In this document: positions 44,763 through 58,125 of the stretch, one piece after another
Numbering within the stretch: the stretch's first letter is position 1
Layout of the letters: every line of letters begins with the position of its first letter
Assembly: GCA_018292915.2 (NCBI GenBank)
Contig: JACVVK020000346.1
Span: forward strand, 238,501 to 302,500
Direction: 5' to 3'
DNA: 64,000 bases
Source: Batillaria attramentaria
Taxonomy: Eukaryota; Mollusca; Gastropoda; Batillariidae
Position numbers and translations under genes: made by a program
The notes under the pieces: model-generated
Database searches by the model: none
What the model saw: the letters and a program-made list of their open reading frames with translations, nothing else
Told to the model about the DNA's origin: nothing

Positions 44763-46479
44763 TCTATTGCCAGAAAGTGCAGATGTATCGTTATTTGAGC
44801 ACTGACCATCAAAACATACAACATTTTGAAATGACTGTGTACGGGGAAAAAAAACTACAGATGATTTCTTTTTCCAACTGCTTTTGTGTGTGTGTATTTG
44901 TCCAAAGATGAGGTGTCTGTGTGGTTTTTGCTTTGGGAGTTGGAGAGGGGGGGGGGTGTAGTGGTTGTTATCGGTTTTGTTTTTGTTTTACTGTTATGGT
45001 TGTAGACATTTTCCATTGCTGTTATCAGGCTCAGTGCAAGCCATTTCACAGTTTGAACGACAATCGACATTCAAGTTTTCGAATACATTTCTGATAACAG
45101 GAGTTGATCAGGTTTAAGTGTATCCTACTGACTCCGTATAACTACTGTTACTGCTGCTTAACCGGAAATCTGTCTCATTCATATCAACCCTGCTGCAAAA
45201 CGTCTCCTCATGACCAACGCAATCTCATACAACCACCGCCACAGTCGAATGTAAATCAAATTATTGGTCGTTCAATATGGTATACGTTTTGTACATTTAT
45301 CAAGACGAACTAAAAATCCTGTTTGCATGTATTATGGAAATGACGATGAATAAACATGTAAGCTTCATTTTTTATTTGTTAAATCAAAATAGATTTATTC
45401 TGATATGATTACTGCATAATGTTGTTTATAGTCTATGATCTGGTTGCACTGTTTCAGGCCACATGTGACTGCTTTGATTGTTTTCGGTTGTGATTTGTGT
45501 ATTTCTGATGGTGCATGATTTTAATAGTGTAGTTCCTTTATTTTTTTTAAAGTATTTTTCAACTGCTTCGGTGCTAATAATGAAGAAATATTGTTTTTAA
45601 TGTAGCACCAGGTCATGCACGACGATGTACCTATGCACTTTGTACATTTTTTTTTTTTTTTTTACTTTTTCCCCCTGAACAACTTAACCGACGGTTCAGA
45701 TTGTTTTTCGGGGGGTTGGGGTGGGGTGGCTTAGGATGATGACAACCCGGAGGGCCTGTAGCTGCCCCCCCCCCCCCCCCCCCTGATAAACTGATAAATG
45801 TACAGACAACCATGTAGCCCAAGCATTCTACCCCTTATTTTTTGTAAACAGGAAACAACGACATGCTGTGGAATACTAAATGTCAAGCGCTAGCACTGAA
45901 CGTCTCCCACCCGCCCCCCCCCCCCCCCCCCCCCCCCCACCGCCCCCGCCCCCCCCCCTTTTTTTTAAATTTCATTCTTTAACACCAGATGAGCGGGGAT
46001 ATCGGCGTTAGGATGGGAGTTTGCACGCCCGAGGCTTTTTTCTTTTCTTTTCTTTTCTTTTTGATGGAGAGGAGGGGAGAGCTAGTGAGGGATCGTGTGG
46101 AGATGGGGCAGGGGGGAAGGGATATTTTGCCAGTGTTCTTCATTTTGGAATTGTTCCTGGGGTGGGTGGTAGACATTCAGCTTCACACGCCCACCCACCC
46201 CCCCCCCCAAAAAAAAAGGACAAGGATATACATAGGGTGCTGTACCGGGTACACAATACATAATCTCAACCAACGAGTCGAAAGCTTCCAGCCCCACACC
46301 TACCCCCCCCCCCCCCCCCCCCTTCCCCTTACCCGCGACGTCTTCCCCGTTGTATCATTGTATTGCAATACATTCGCCGGAGACGTGAAAATACAATACG
46401 GATGAATAAAGTGACAGCATGCTGTGTGGAGGGTCGAATTGTTTGTTCGCTTATTGTTTTGGTATGAGGCGGGTAGTCG

Positions 46480-46481
<2 letters not shown>

Positions 46482-46571
<90 letters not shown>
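46482..46571. repeat. (CA)45 microsatellite
   Basis: Uninterrupted CA repeat followed by (GA)n. Confidence 0.98.
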
Positions 46572-46574
<3 letters not shown>

Positions 46575-46744
46575 GACAGAGAGAGAGAGAGAAAAAAAAC
46601 GAACGAACGAACGAAGTTTATTTTCCAACGGAAGTGATTTAACCAAACTGATTAATTTTCAGCCATTGCTACAACAATAAAAAGAGAGAAAGAGAGAGAT
46701 CTTTGTTTCGCAACGGTGAATGATATAATTATGTCAAAATTTTG

Positions 46745-46912
46745 TCAGCACATGCAGCCTGACTGAGCGGCTTGGGACGCGAGAGGACAAGGTTCTGAGT
46801 CAGGCACCCGAGAGGGCCAAAGCTTGTCCACGTTCCTTTCTAGATTATCCCTGTCTTTGAAATCACCCTCGCTGTGGACGACAGACGCGAAGCACCAAGA
46901 AACCCCACCCCA
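46745..46912 (+). repeat. Old SINE-like copy
   Basis: TGACTGAGCGGCTTGGGACG head, then CCCTGTCTTTGAAATCACCC. Diverged relative of the 3215 copy. Confidence 0.5.
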
Positions 46913-48290
46913 CACGCGTTGCCTATGGTGTTACCATAATTATCTCCGGCAATGCTAGTCATAATGTCCCTCACTCGTAATCGAGGGTCGTGTATCCAAC
47001 CATAGGAAAAAAAATCAACACATTAATAATATTATGTCTGTGGTGGCTGGACCAATATTCATATAATGATAGGACACAACTGACGCTGAATAACGCTCCA
47101 TGAAAAAATTATAAGCTTATTTTAAGATTTGAATCAGTGTCTTGAGGTTTATCTCCGACTATTCTGTTTGTCGCCAGAATACTTGTATCCCATATTCAGA
47201 AACCCTCTAAACATGTTTGGGTCAGCTAACGTTTTCGCGTTGAGGTTTTTGTGTGTTATTTGGAATTGAAAGAATTGTCGGCTTTTTAACGTAGACGAGG
47301 AAGTAAGAAGTAAGAATGTACATAGAGCTTACATGATTAGTTCGAGTGGTTTACGGCGAAAGACTAACCCCGAGACGGTTCGATTGTTTGTGTAGCTACC
47401 GAGCCTCCGGCAGTCAACATCACCATTTAAAAAAAAAAAAATTATTATTATTATTATTTTTTTTTTTCCATTTCCATTTTTTAGCAGAAGGTCAGAAATC
47501 TCCGTTTCAAGGCCACTGACCGATGGCGTAACTGGAGTGTGTTTTTGTGAACTCATAAACCCCACTGAGTGGGTTATCGAAAGTCATAACGCACACTTTC
47601 GCTCTCTGTTTCCTTACTATTTTAGAACGTAAGGCACTCAAAGTTAACTCACTGAAAATTTGCACTGGCGAGTGGTGTAAACGCCCGTTCTATTTTTCTG
47701 TCCGTGTATTTGTCTGAGGAAGCGTACAAAGTTCTAGGCTCGAGGAAACCTGGATAGTTATTCGTGCAGCGTCGCCGTTTCTGACATCGGTCTCAGGCTT
47801 CTTCTGCAGCAGACGACACAAATATCTTCTCCCACCCCCCCTCCGCCCTCCCCCCCCCCCCGCCCACCCCCTCCCCCCCCCCCGCCCGCCTGCCCCCCCC
47901 CCCCCATCCCTCAAAAGGTCGGCGTGGGCGACAAAAAGTAGGGTCGGTAGGGTTACCGGAAACACTGGCACTTTTTTTTGGCCTTAGGTTACAGGTTAAA
48001 TGAGGTCAATGTTTTTTAGATGGTTTACTGATACTGCTTGTTGTGTACACAATGTGATTTGTGATACTGCGACACTTTCTTTTTTCCCTACATTTTTTAT
48101 AAAAATAGAGACGTGACGCATTATACGAGCGTTGTGTATTTGTGTTCGTGTCTGCGTGGAGACTGAACTCCACGTTTTTCATGCGCAGAAGATCTAGAGT
48201 TTTAAATGTATTGTCTGTCAGTTTGTCCGTCTGTTTGTCTGTCTGTCTACATGTACATGTCTATCTTCCCGCACACTCAATCATTCTCTC

Positions 48291-48590
<300 letters not shown>

Positions 48591-48798
48591 CCTCCATCTA
48601 ACAAAAGAAGGAACATGTGATGCTTCACGGCTATTTTATAAAGAAGAAAAAATGCAAAATGAGCATGTAAATTAGCACAAATATACCCTTGATAAGTTTA
48701 AAAACGCATTTGTACAACATCATGACATTTTGTTTTTGTTTACTTACTGGTTGTTTACCTACTGGTGCCAAATCAGTCAATGATATGCATAGTCTGTG

Positions 48799-48811
48799 CG
48801 TGCGTGCATGC

Positions 48812-48897
<86 letters not shown>
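48799..48897. repeat. (GT)n array with (TGCG)n start
   Basis: TGCGTGCATGCG-type start then about 40 GT units: the reverse complement of the 48291 array, 213 bases away. Confidence 0.97.
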
Positions 48898-48901
<4 letters not shown>

Positions 48902-49109
48902 CAATCGCCTTTGATTGATAAGCAATAAGGCATGTCTTCATTGCGTGCCATCCTTGTGTTCTTATGCCCCCCCACCTGCGTGGTCAGTGAAGATTTTTAT
49001 ATACTAAATTTCTTCTCCTCAAAATATAGATTATGCATTTAGGAACAGGTTTGTCTGTAATGTACATATATTCAATTAATGAAAACAGAAACAAGAATAC
49101 ATACAATGT

Positions 49110-49625
49110 GCATCCACAAATCAAAGAAAAACACTTTGAGCAATGTTTTGTAGGCACATCTTGTTAGGGTGCACCTAAATCACAGAAACACGTTTTGTTT
49201 CACCTGCAAAACTGCACCCACTACGATGGAAAAACGCCTTAAGTGAAGGAAACAGAAGACATTTTGAGCAATGTGACCAAGCTCACCCAGTAAGAGTGCA
49301 CCCAAAATTCACAGGAAACAAATAGCATAGCTCTGGTCCTATTGTATCTACAATGATACACCCCTCAATGAAAGAAAAAAAGAATTTTCAGCAGTGTTTT
49401 CCGAGCTCCTCCTGTCAAAATGCACCCAAAATCATAAAGGGGAAGATTGTGGGAAACGTATTGTCCCACTGCACCTACAACGGTGAACCCACAATCAAAG
49501 AAAATCACGTTTAGCGATGTTTTTCAGTGCCCCCGCAATAAAAGAAGAAAATGTTGTACAACTGCATATACGAAGGTCCACCGAAAACCAAATAAAACGC
49601 TTTCGGTAATATTTCCAAGCTCAAA
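49110..49625. repeat. Old degenerate tandem repeat of about 120-130 bp
   Basis: Four blocks with recurring AATCAAAGAAAA, GAGCAATGTTTT and GCACCCAAAATCA-like elements. Similarity is low. Confidence 0.6.
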
Positions 49626-49639
49626 AGGGGGGGGGGGGG

Positions 49640-49802
49640 GGGGGGGGGTAAACGTCCTTTTCCACCACATAATTATGGGTGATATCAAAGACGGGGCAGC
49701 GAGGAAAAGAGCATCGCAAATATTTGGCCCCAGCCGGGATTAGAACTCTCGAGCCGAGCACTGAAAGCCCAACGCTCTACCATTCGGCTATCCCGGCTCC
49801 CC
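49640..49802 (-). repeat. Full-length family A SINE, minus strand
   Basis: Reverse complement of all family A parts, from TAAACGTCCTTTTCCACCAC to CTACCATTCGGCTATCCCGG; preceded by a 22-base G run. Confidence 0.88.
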
Positions 49803-49829
49803 TTCCAATCTCCAAGGGTACATTTCACA

Positions 49830-50505
49830 TTAGTATTATTATATAAAAATGTTATAAAATTTCAAGCGTTACAAATATAGTACATTCTGTACAGGGCAAT
49901 CTCAAAAGTCCGTGAACGTAGCGGTCGTAAGGGGCAAGACTTCGGTCAGTGTCACAAAACGCACCTTCATATCAGTATTATCATATGATAAAATGTGAAA
50001 ATTGAAAAAAGCTTTAGAAACATGACACATTCTGTACAGGGAAATCTCAAAAGTCCGTGAACATAGCGGTCGTAAGGGGCAAGACTTCAGTCAGTGTCAC
50101 AAAACGCACCTTCATATCAGTATTATCATATGATAAAATGTAAAAATTGGAAAAAAAAAGCCTTAGAAACATGAAACATTCTGTAGAGGGCAATCTCAAA
50201 AGTCCGTGAACATAGCGGTCGTGAGGGGCAAGACTTCAGTCAGTGTCACAAGACGTGTGCACCTTCGCATTAGTATTCTCAAATGATCAATTTGAAAAAT
50301 TGATAAAAAGCATGAAACACATCCTGTACATGGAAATCTCAAAAGTCCGTGGACATAGCGGTCGTAAGGGACGAGACATCGGTCAGTGTCACAAAACGTG
50401 TGCACATTTTATCATATCATTTAATGATAAATTGAAGAAACGAGAAAAAGAAAATGTAAAAGAAATCTCGTAGTCCGTAAACATCGCGGTCGTGGTGGGC
50501 ATTCT
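49830..50505. repeat. 145-bp tandem satellite, about 4.5 copies
   Basis: CTCAAAAGTCCGTGAACATA recurs at 49901, 50046, 50194 and 50338, with a weaker copy at 50466. Each unit also has ATATCAGTATTATCATATGA and ACATTCTGTACAGGG. Confidence 0.95.
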
Positions 50506-50644
50506 GTGTTGTATGTAGCTGTGTGTACACCATCATCCTGCTTCATGTCTGCCTGCACGTTGCATTTCACGTTCTGTCCTCATGAACAGTTATTAAGTCA
50601 GCTGGCAAAATACGCATGGTTTCATTCCCACACTGTCGACGCCT

Positions 50645-51199
50645 GGGCCCGAATGTAGAAGTCGGGGTTAGGGAGTTTAGCCCCGGGTTAGAGTCTAACC
50701 TCGAACTAAACTAGCTCTAGGGTTACATTTTCTGGTGTTTTCGTCGTACGATGTGGATGACTACACGGCCGGCACCGCAGGTGCCGTAGTTCCCGGGCCT
50801 GGTTTATGCCGGGATATTTATGACAGGAAGCGTGGAATGCGGCCCTGTCCCGCAGTTCCGAACCACACGGACCTCCATAGCATCATCTTACCATCATCCT
50901 CATCTCCATCATCATGCATAATAAAAATTTCCCCAGTTTCCAAGCCCTCCGAGGATTCCACCAATTACCTGGGAGGAACACCACTGGATTTGGCAAAGAG
51001 TTGGGATAGCAAAAAAAAAAAAAAAAAAAAAATCTGTTGAGTTTTGTTCCAGCGAGGTGCCTATGCCGAGGGATTTTTGCCTTTCTTTCCTCGCTTCCTT
51101 TTTTTAAAATTAAATTTTGGGTTGGGGTTTCTTTTGTGCTAGTCTGGGTTAGGCCCGTAGCCGTGGGTTAAATTAACCTCGAGTTTTACATACGGGCCC
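50645..51199. mobile_element. MITE-like element, copy 2, split by a SINE
   Basis: Left end GGGCCCGAATGTAGAAGTCG, right end CGAGTTTTACATACGGGCCC. Inner sequence matches copy 1 (40723-40994) on both sides of the insertion at about 50742-51031. Confidence 0.8.
50742..51031 (+). repeat. 5'-truncated family C SINE nested in the MITE
   Basis: Matches the last 290 bases of the copy at 55994 (ATGTGGATGACTACACGGCC, GTGGAATGCGGCCCTGTCCC) and ends in A21. Confidence 0.9.
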
Positions 51200-51504
51200 T
51201 GGTGCTGACGAGTGAGTGAGCATGTAGGGCTTAACGCCACGCAAGCCACAAAGACTAAATCGCGGCTAACCCGGTGCTGGCGGCTTCCGATTCTAAGACT
51301 TGCCTTTCAGAACTATCCAGCTTTTCTCAAATGTAGTCGAATGTGTGAGCAGCACAACTGACAAAACTGCCTATCTTTGTGGAAAGACTGCAGATTTTCA
51401 GATTAATATTTGGACATCCAGGCATTCAAGGCATCAGTAAATGAGCAGTTCAAACCTAAGGTTTTGTAACTTAGATATTTTTACGACAAACCTGTCTGTA
51501 ATAT

Positions 51505-51632
51505 ATGGCTATGGTTTACTGAACATAAGAAGGTGACAAGCCTTTACTACTGTCTGTATATTGTGTCTCTGGTTTACTGAACGTAAGCATAAGCAGGTGA
51601 CACGCCTTATTACTACTGTCTGTGTTTGTGGT
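51505..51632 (-). repeat. Tandem duplication just after the gene 2 stop codon
   Basis: TGGTTTACTGAACATAAG and TACTACTGTCTGT blocks occur twice in the 3' UTR of gene 2. Confidence 0.8.
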
Positions 51633-52081
51633 CTAGACTGCTGACACCTGCACCTGACGTCGCCTGGCCCGTCTCTCTTCCACCCTCTTCTTTCTTTCTT
51701 CCTCTTCTTTCTTCTTCCTCTCCTCCTCTTCTTTCTTCTTGATCGCCTCTTGTTCCCTCTTCTTTCTCTTCTCCCTCCTCGCTCGCTTCTCCTCCTCCCA
51801 CACGCAGTGCGGGCATTTGAAGAGGCGTGGCAGGTCGCTGATGACGATCGCCCCGGCGATGACGACCAGCACGGCGATGCCCAAGTAGCCAGCGTAGGTG
51901 GCGGATGGACGTTCGTCTGAGGCCGAGGTCCGCTTACGTGCAGTCTTGCCCAGCTTGGTCGCATTCAACATCAGCTCGTTAAAGATGGCCTCCATCAGCT
52001 GCTTCATCACCTCCTCGCTGTTATTCCTCGTGTCGTTCGGGTTGATATGCAGGCAGTTGCATTTCTTGACCAGGAACTTGC
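51633..52081 (-). CDS. CTLD receptor last exon 13: transmembrane helix and charged cytoplasmic tail
   Basis: Acceptor CTTTCTACAG; stop TGA at 51633-51635 region. Starts KFLVKKCNCLHINPNDTRNN, then a helix, then the hydrophobic segment YLGIAVLVVIAGAIVISDL, a CPHC motif, and about 60 residues of Lys/Glu/Arg repeats predicted to be helical or coiled. Implies an outside-in type I topology. Confidence 0.92.
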
Positions 52082-55000
52082 CTGTAGAAAGGACATGACA
52101 AACAGGGAATCAACGGGCGTTCGCATGAAGGGTCCCAGTTTGGTCGGCTCGTGCTTAAATCTTAGTAAGCAGGCAACTTTCCACCAACTAAAAGCTTAGT
52201 TTAGCTCGCCCGTTTTTCACAAGACGCATCTGCTCGTGTAGCCTAACTACATAAGCTGCCTAATCCATACTCTCTTGTTCTCGCTCTTTGTCTACTTAAT
52301 GAAATCTGAAGACTAATTATCATGGGGTCACACTGCTACAGTCGACACCACAGACACTGATGCCAGCTAAATCGGAAGCAAAAGAAAGAGAATACCTGGG
52401 TCACATTGGGCGGTGATGTTTTCTCCTGGCCGACACCTGCGTCTCGGGGGACAGTCGGTCCTGTTGAGCACGCGACCAGACTTCTGACAGAGGAAGGGCA
52501 CTGGCGTGATTGACACCTCCATCTGTCCCGTACAGTCCACGGAACACTTGTAGACCGTATAGTTGCCGGGACACGTGTGTAGGTACACGTTCCATGTCTC
52601 GAACTCCCGACAGATGTAGCGGAATCCACCGGTAATGTTCTCCCAGCGGTTCACGGTTGTACCTGGAAAAATTATTATGCAATGAATCTTCTGTGTGTGG
52701 CAGTTCAAGAGTTAGGGGCGGTTGGTAGGGTACAGGTATCGACTACTGCCACCAATGTCCAAATGGAGAATGATATCATTTGAAAAAGATTTAGAGATTA
52801 GTGGCACCCCCTTCCCCGTTCTGTCAGCTTTCATCTAGTTACTTTGACAAAATTCGTGGACGACTAAAATGTTTGAAGCCTCTGAAATGTGGGCGAACTG
52901 TCTCCTGCTTCACTGCTTTACTGCAGTCAGCCAGCAAACATACTGGTACCTTCCGGCAGTCTGAGGCGGACGTGGAATCCCTTGGGTCTCTTGTAGTGCG
53001 GGATGCGTTCATCTGGAGGACACAGGCAGCGGGCCAAGGTGTGCAGGTGTTGTGGGGATTCCACCACGGGCAACAACATGCCGTCCTCCTTACAGAACCG
53101 CTTGCCCTCGATACAGTTGGCCGAGCTCATGACGCGGTCCAGCGTCAGTTGGTAGTTGCTCGTCTCGTTCTCACAGTTCGGGCCGGGTTCATCTGAAAAA
53201 CAATTTTTTTTTAAATTATTTTTTTTTCCACATTTTGCACATAATTATATATGTATACAAGATAGACATAACATAAGCACACAATCAACCAAGGGAAGAA
53301 AAAAAAATAACACATACCAATAAAGTAGGAAAAAAAAACACCACCACCAACAACAAAGGAAAAAACAAAACAAAACAAAAAACAGACAAACACAGAAAGA
53401 AAAAAAAAACAGAACAAAAAACAAAAATGAAACAAAAAAAAAACAAAAACAAAAAACAAACAAACAAACAAACAGAGACAACAACGACAACCCCCCTAGG
53501 CGAACAGACAGAAAAACAATGTTCACGGTGCAGACACGTCCATCAGAGTTTGCCTGAACGCACTAACCTCAATCCCCTGACCTGTGGCGTTTAATCGCAA
53601 TTCAGTAATCTTGTTTTAAAGCTGCAGCCTCGTTTCGGTCATCTTGGCCACCTACCATGACCTGTACCTCACCAATCAGTATGTCGTATCCACAACTACC
53701 AAACCTGCATAGTCTTGTTACCTGTAGTTGTCTCTGCCGTTGATGGCGTTTCTGGAGATGTGGTGGATTCTTGTGTGAAGTAGGTCGAGATGGACGTCCA
53801 GGCTCGAGAGAGGACGCTGGTGGTGACGTCAGCTGTGTCAGTGGTCGGGCTGGTACTGGGAGGAGTGTCTTCGGTAGTTGTGGGTGTTGCGCTGGTGGTC
53901 GGAGTTGTGGTTGTGGTTGTGGTTGTGGTGCAGGTAGAGATGCTGGCTGCAGCGGTCTGGTTTTGACACGTGACCCTTAAAGTGTACGTATTGGATGACG
54001 ATGACCCGCAGTATACTCTACACCACAGAATGTGATCACCGCCTTCCAAACAGCGACCGGTGGACACAACTGACGCAAAACAGTTGTAACTGTTGCCTTC
54101 AACGTTCTTCACGTCAGTTGCTGAAAGAAGAAAATGAACTACAATGGGTATCATAACAATCCGTACACGGCAGGTATTCCCCACGATAACACAATGAATG
54201 AATGAATGACTCAATCAATGAATCAATCAATCAGTCGATCAGTCAGTCAGTCACTAAAATATTGTCTTGCGGTCTGCAAGTTCTCTCCGTCTGCGGCTCC
54301 CTTTAGCTGACGACACCAGTAAGAAGAGGCACGGCGCACGGTCCTTCAAAAATGCGGCGCCAAAATTGTGGAACTCTTTCCCTGAGACAGTGAAGGAGTC
54401 AGCATTGCCGCATTCCGGGAGCGCCTGAAGACTCATCTCTTCAGTGCCGTGCGCCAGTAATCATCTGCAGTTTTTTTTTTTTTTTTTGTTTTTTTTTTTA
54501 AAACTATCTTTTCTTTCAAAACCTCTCCCTAAGTGCCGTGAGCACTCAGTTAGGGTGGAGCCGTGCGCTATATCAAGTCTCCATCATCATCATCATTATC
54601 ATCATCATCATCATCATCTTTGAAGAAGGGCAGGGAGGTAACCTTGTACACGGGGCGGTCGGTGGTCTAGTGGTTGAGACTTATTCACCAATGCGAGAGG
54701 TCAGGTTCGAGTCCCACTCGGGGCGAAGAAGTTTTCTTTCTCGTATGTGGCACCGTTCATTCGGGCCGACTGTCAGGGGTTCTCTCCGGGTACTCCGGCT
54801 TCCTCCCCTTCTGCTTTGGAAATGTTCAGTCCACCATTTTTTTTAAAAATGCAATTCTAAAATTCCGAAACTTAAATTGCGGAGCTGGCCCTTCGCACCA
54901 CGTGATTGTAATGTGTTCATGTCCAGTGTGTGAGAGAATGCGTGTGATTCACGTGAGCGTGCGTGATAGGTTTAGCTCGCGGCGCTTTGAGCCAAATATC

Positions 55001-55562
55001 TGGGATAAAGCGCCTATATTAATGCGATTATTATTATTATTACATACTTGAAGCATTTCGACTGTTCAAGTAACACTTCCTTTTCCCGCGCCACTGCGAG
55101 TGATCCCGTCACAGGAAGAGGAAAAGGGTGGCAGCTGAGCTGCTAAAGCTGACAGACTTCCAAAGCTCGTGTCGTGGGCTCGAACCCATACTCGGAAGTT
55201 GCCCCGTCTTTTGCACCCGTATGTCGTGATAAAAGAGTTAAACCCTCAAACAAGGAAGCTGTATAATCAAACGTCGGAGTGTGTAAACGTTTGTCTTGTC
55301 CCCAGGAGCAAGCCGTTACTGTACCTGAGGAAGTACTGCTTGCAAGCAGCATGAAAACACTCTCATTCTGACTCCTGGGACAGATGGTGGTGTTGATGGC
55401 GTCTTCCAGTTTTTGTTCTGTACTGAACACGTCCAGATGACTTCCCACGTCCTCGCAGGCGCTGATAGCATCGCTCCACTGATTGTGGACAACGCCCTCT
55501 TCGGACAGGCATGTCTGGCACACTTTCCACAGACGATTATTATGTTATTCTTATTGTTTTAC

Positions 55563-55649
<87 letters not shown>

Positions 55650-58053
55650 GGAAAGGGTCAGTAAAGGCGGTCCTAGGCTGTTCAAAATCCCTCCCTCTTT
55701 CCTAATTTTGTCTGATAGGTTTAAGTACACGTGCATTATCCAGATGTCGAGAACTCAATAAATCGAAATCAATGATCCGGAATATGATAATTTTGGGACT
55801 CTAGGTTAAATCAGACTTGCCACATATCCCATCGATCAGATCAAAGGTGTGGCGACAAGAGCAGTTGCCTCGGTCCGTTGACATAGACTGGGTGTCGTCT
55901 CTGTGACATCGCATGTTGTCACCACACTCTCCGTCCCGACAGCATGGGGCGCCGTGGTCCAGTTTCCTCTACAACAGAATTTCAATAAAGTAACCGGCCC
56001 CCGTAGTGTAGCGGTTAGCACTTAAGACTATGGACCGGGAGATCCGGGTTCGAGTCCCAGCCGAGGCCAGCGGTATTTTTTCTACCTAGGTCGGCTCCTA
56101 CCCAGAGCGGGTGTGCTATGGGCCCAATGGGGAGGCTGTTGTTGCCACACAGCCGAGCTTCACCCACTTCACGGGTGCGACTGTGGGGGTGCTTCCCTTG
56201 GTATGACACGTCTTATGATGTGGATGATTACACGGCAGGCAACGTAGGTGCCGTAGTTCCCGGGCCTGGGATGCCGGGATTATTTATGACAGGAAGCGTG
56301 GAATGCGGCCCTGTCCCGCAATCCCAAACCATACGGACCTCCATAGCATCATCATACCATCATCCTCATCTCCATCATCATCATGCATAATAAAAATTGC
56401 CCGAGCCCTCCGTGGATGCCACCCATTACCTGGGAGTAACGCCACTGGAGCCGGCAAGAGAGTTGTGGCAGCAAAAAAAAAAAAAAAAAAACCAATAAAG
56501 CAAAGTAGGGAGTGACCTTGGCCCTCTGTGTGTTACAGAATATAATTCAGATGAGGCAGTTTAGGGAGTGAGCCTGGCCCTTCTGTAAATCACAGAATAT
56601 AATTTAAATGTGGCAGGACACGGAGTGACCCTTGTGAAGGTCACTCAATATAATTCAAATAAGACAGGTTAGGGAGCGAGGTTGTCCCTTCTGTAGTTCG
56701 CAGAACAGAGTTCAGATGAGGCAGGTTAGATAGCAAGAGGGTATGTACGATAGAAACTGAATTTTCTTTGTTTTTCTTGACTTTCGAAGAATTCCTTAAC
56801 GGGTGGGTGGGTATTTGGGGGTTTAACGTCCTTTCCCACCACATAGGGTGATATCAAAGACGGGGCAACGATGAAAAAGCCAGCACAAATATTTGGCCCC
56901 AGCCGGGGAATTTTAACGTGCAGTTGATCCCATTTGGTGAGAGCAGAACAGGTGAAAAGGGGAACTTGTGTTTGTGGTGTTGAAAACTGGCAGAGGAGAC
57001 ATAATGGATGGCGTGCTTAATAACATCCTTGGGGCGTGTAGAGCATATAAAAAGAAAGTGCACAGTTTTTAGCTACTTCAGTTTGTGGGGGTAACAAGGA
57101 CGCCCCATCAGTAGGCAGGATGTTTTTGTTTTGTTGGGTCTTTTTTCTTATTTTTTTGCACGCTGCCAGTAGTCATGTCTTTCTGCAGGATGCAACTGTC
57201 TGGGGTAGGAAAAAAAAATGGAAGAATTAGCCGCCCTGCCGTGTACAGAAAGTCCCAGTGTATCGTCACAGTGTATAGTCACAGTGTATCGTCACAGTGT
57301 ATCGTCACGGTGTATCGTCACGGTGTATCGTCACAGTGTATCGTCACAGTGTATCGTCACAGTGTATCGTCAAGGTGTATCGTCACGGTGTATCGTCACA
57401 GTGTATCGTCGCGGTGTATCGTCACAGTGTATAGTCCCAGTGTATCGTCACAGTGTATCGTCACAGTGTATAGTCACAGTGTATAGTCACAGTGTATCGT
57501 CACAGTGTATCGTCACAGTGTAGTCAGTGTATAGTCACAGTGTATAGTCACAGTGTATCGTCACAGTGTATAGTCCCAGTGTATAGTCCCAGTGTATAGT
57601 CACAGTGTATAGTCACGGTGTATCGTCACAGTGTATAGTCACAGTGTATCGTCACGGTGTATCGTCACAGTGTATCGTCACAGTGTATCGTACCAGTGTA
57701 TAGTCACAGTGTATAGTCACAGTGTATCGTCACAGTGTATCGTCACAGTGTATAGTCACAGTGTATAGTCACAGTGTATAGTCACAGTGTATCGTCACAG
57801 TAGGGAGATGGAAGGTTTTATGTGACCTGTAGTGAGATGCACGGGAAGCGGGAAAAGTCAGCTGATCGCTTCACGCGGCACGGGCTGCCGGAAATGCGCA
57901 GCAGCTCTGTTGATGTGACGTTATCTCCCATGCCGACTGCGATGACCTTGACACCTTGGCGTCGTGCTTCTAGGGCCTGTTGCCTGGTGGCGCAGGAATC
58001 AATGGAATCTCCGGCAGTCACAACCACCATCACCTGGACACAGTGGGAGTAAG

Positions 58054-58125
<72 letters not shown>

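Larger units (their letters stand above)
43248..45375 (+). other. Probable Eps8 3' UTR and end of transcript
   Basis: Starts after the stop codon. Contains a 32-bp tandem repeat, SINE pieces and an 11-12-bp repeat. The first clear AATAAA beyond these is at 45349-45354 followed by T/G-rich sequence; use of this site is inference. Confidence 0.4.

Noticed and set aside
53211..53526. Phe/Cys/Leu-rich minus frames
   Set aside because: Low-complexity intron between exons 10 and 11; the splice sites on either side exclude it.
55994..56070. Possible tRNA gene in the head of family C
   Set aside because: Flanked by a target-site duplication and followed by a 400-base body with A tail; it is a SINE head.
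57175..57523. Frames with repeated SQCIVTVY
   Set aside because: Produced by the 13-bp minisatellite cycling through all three frames.
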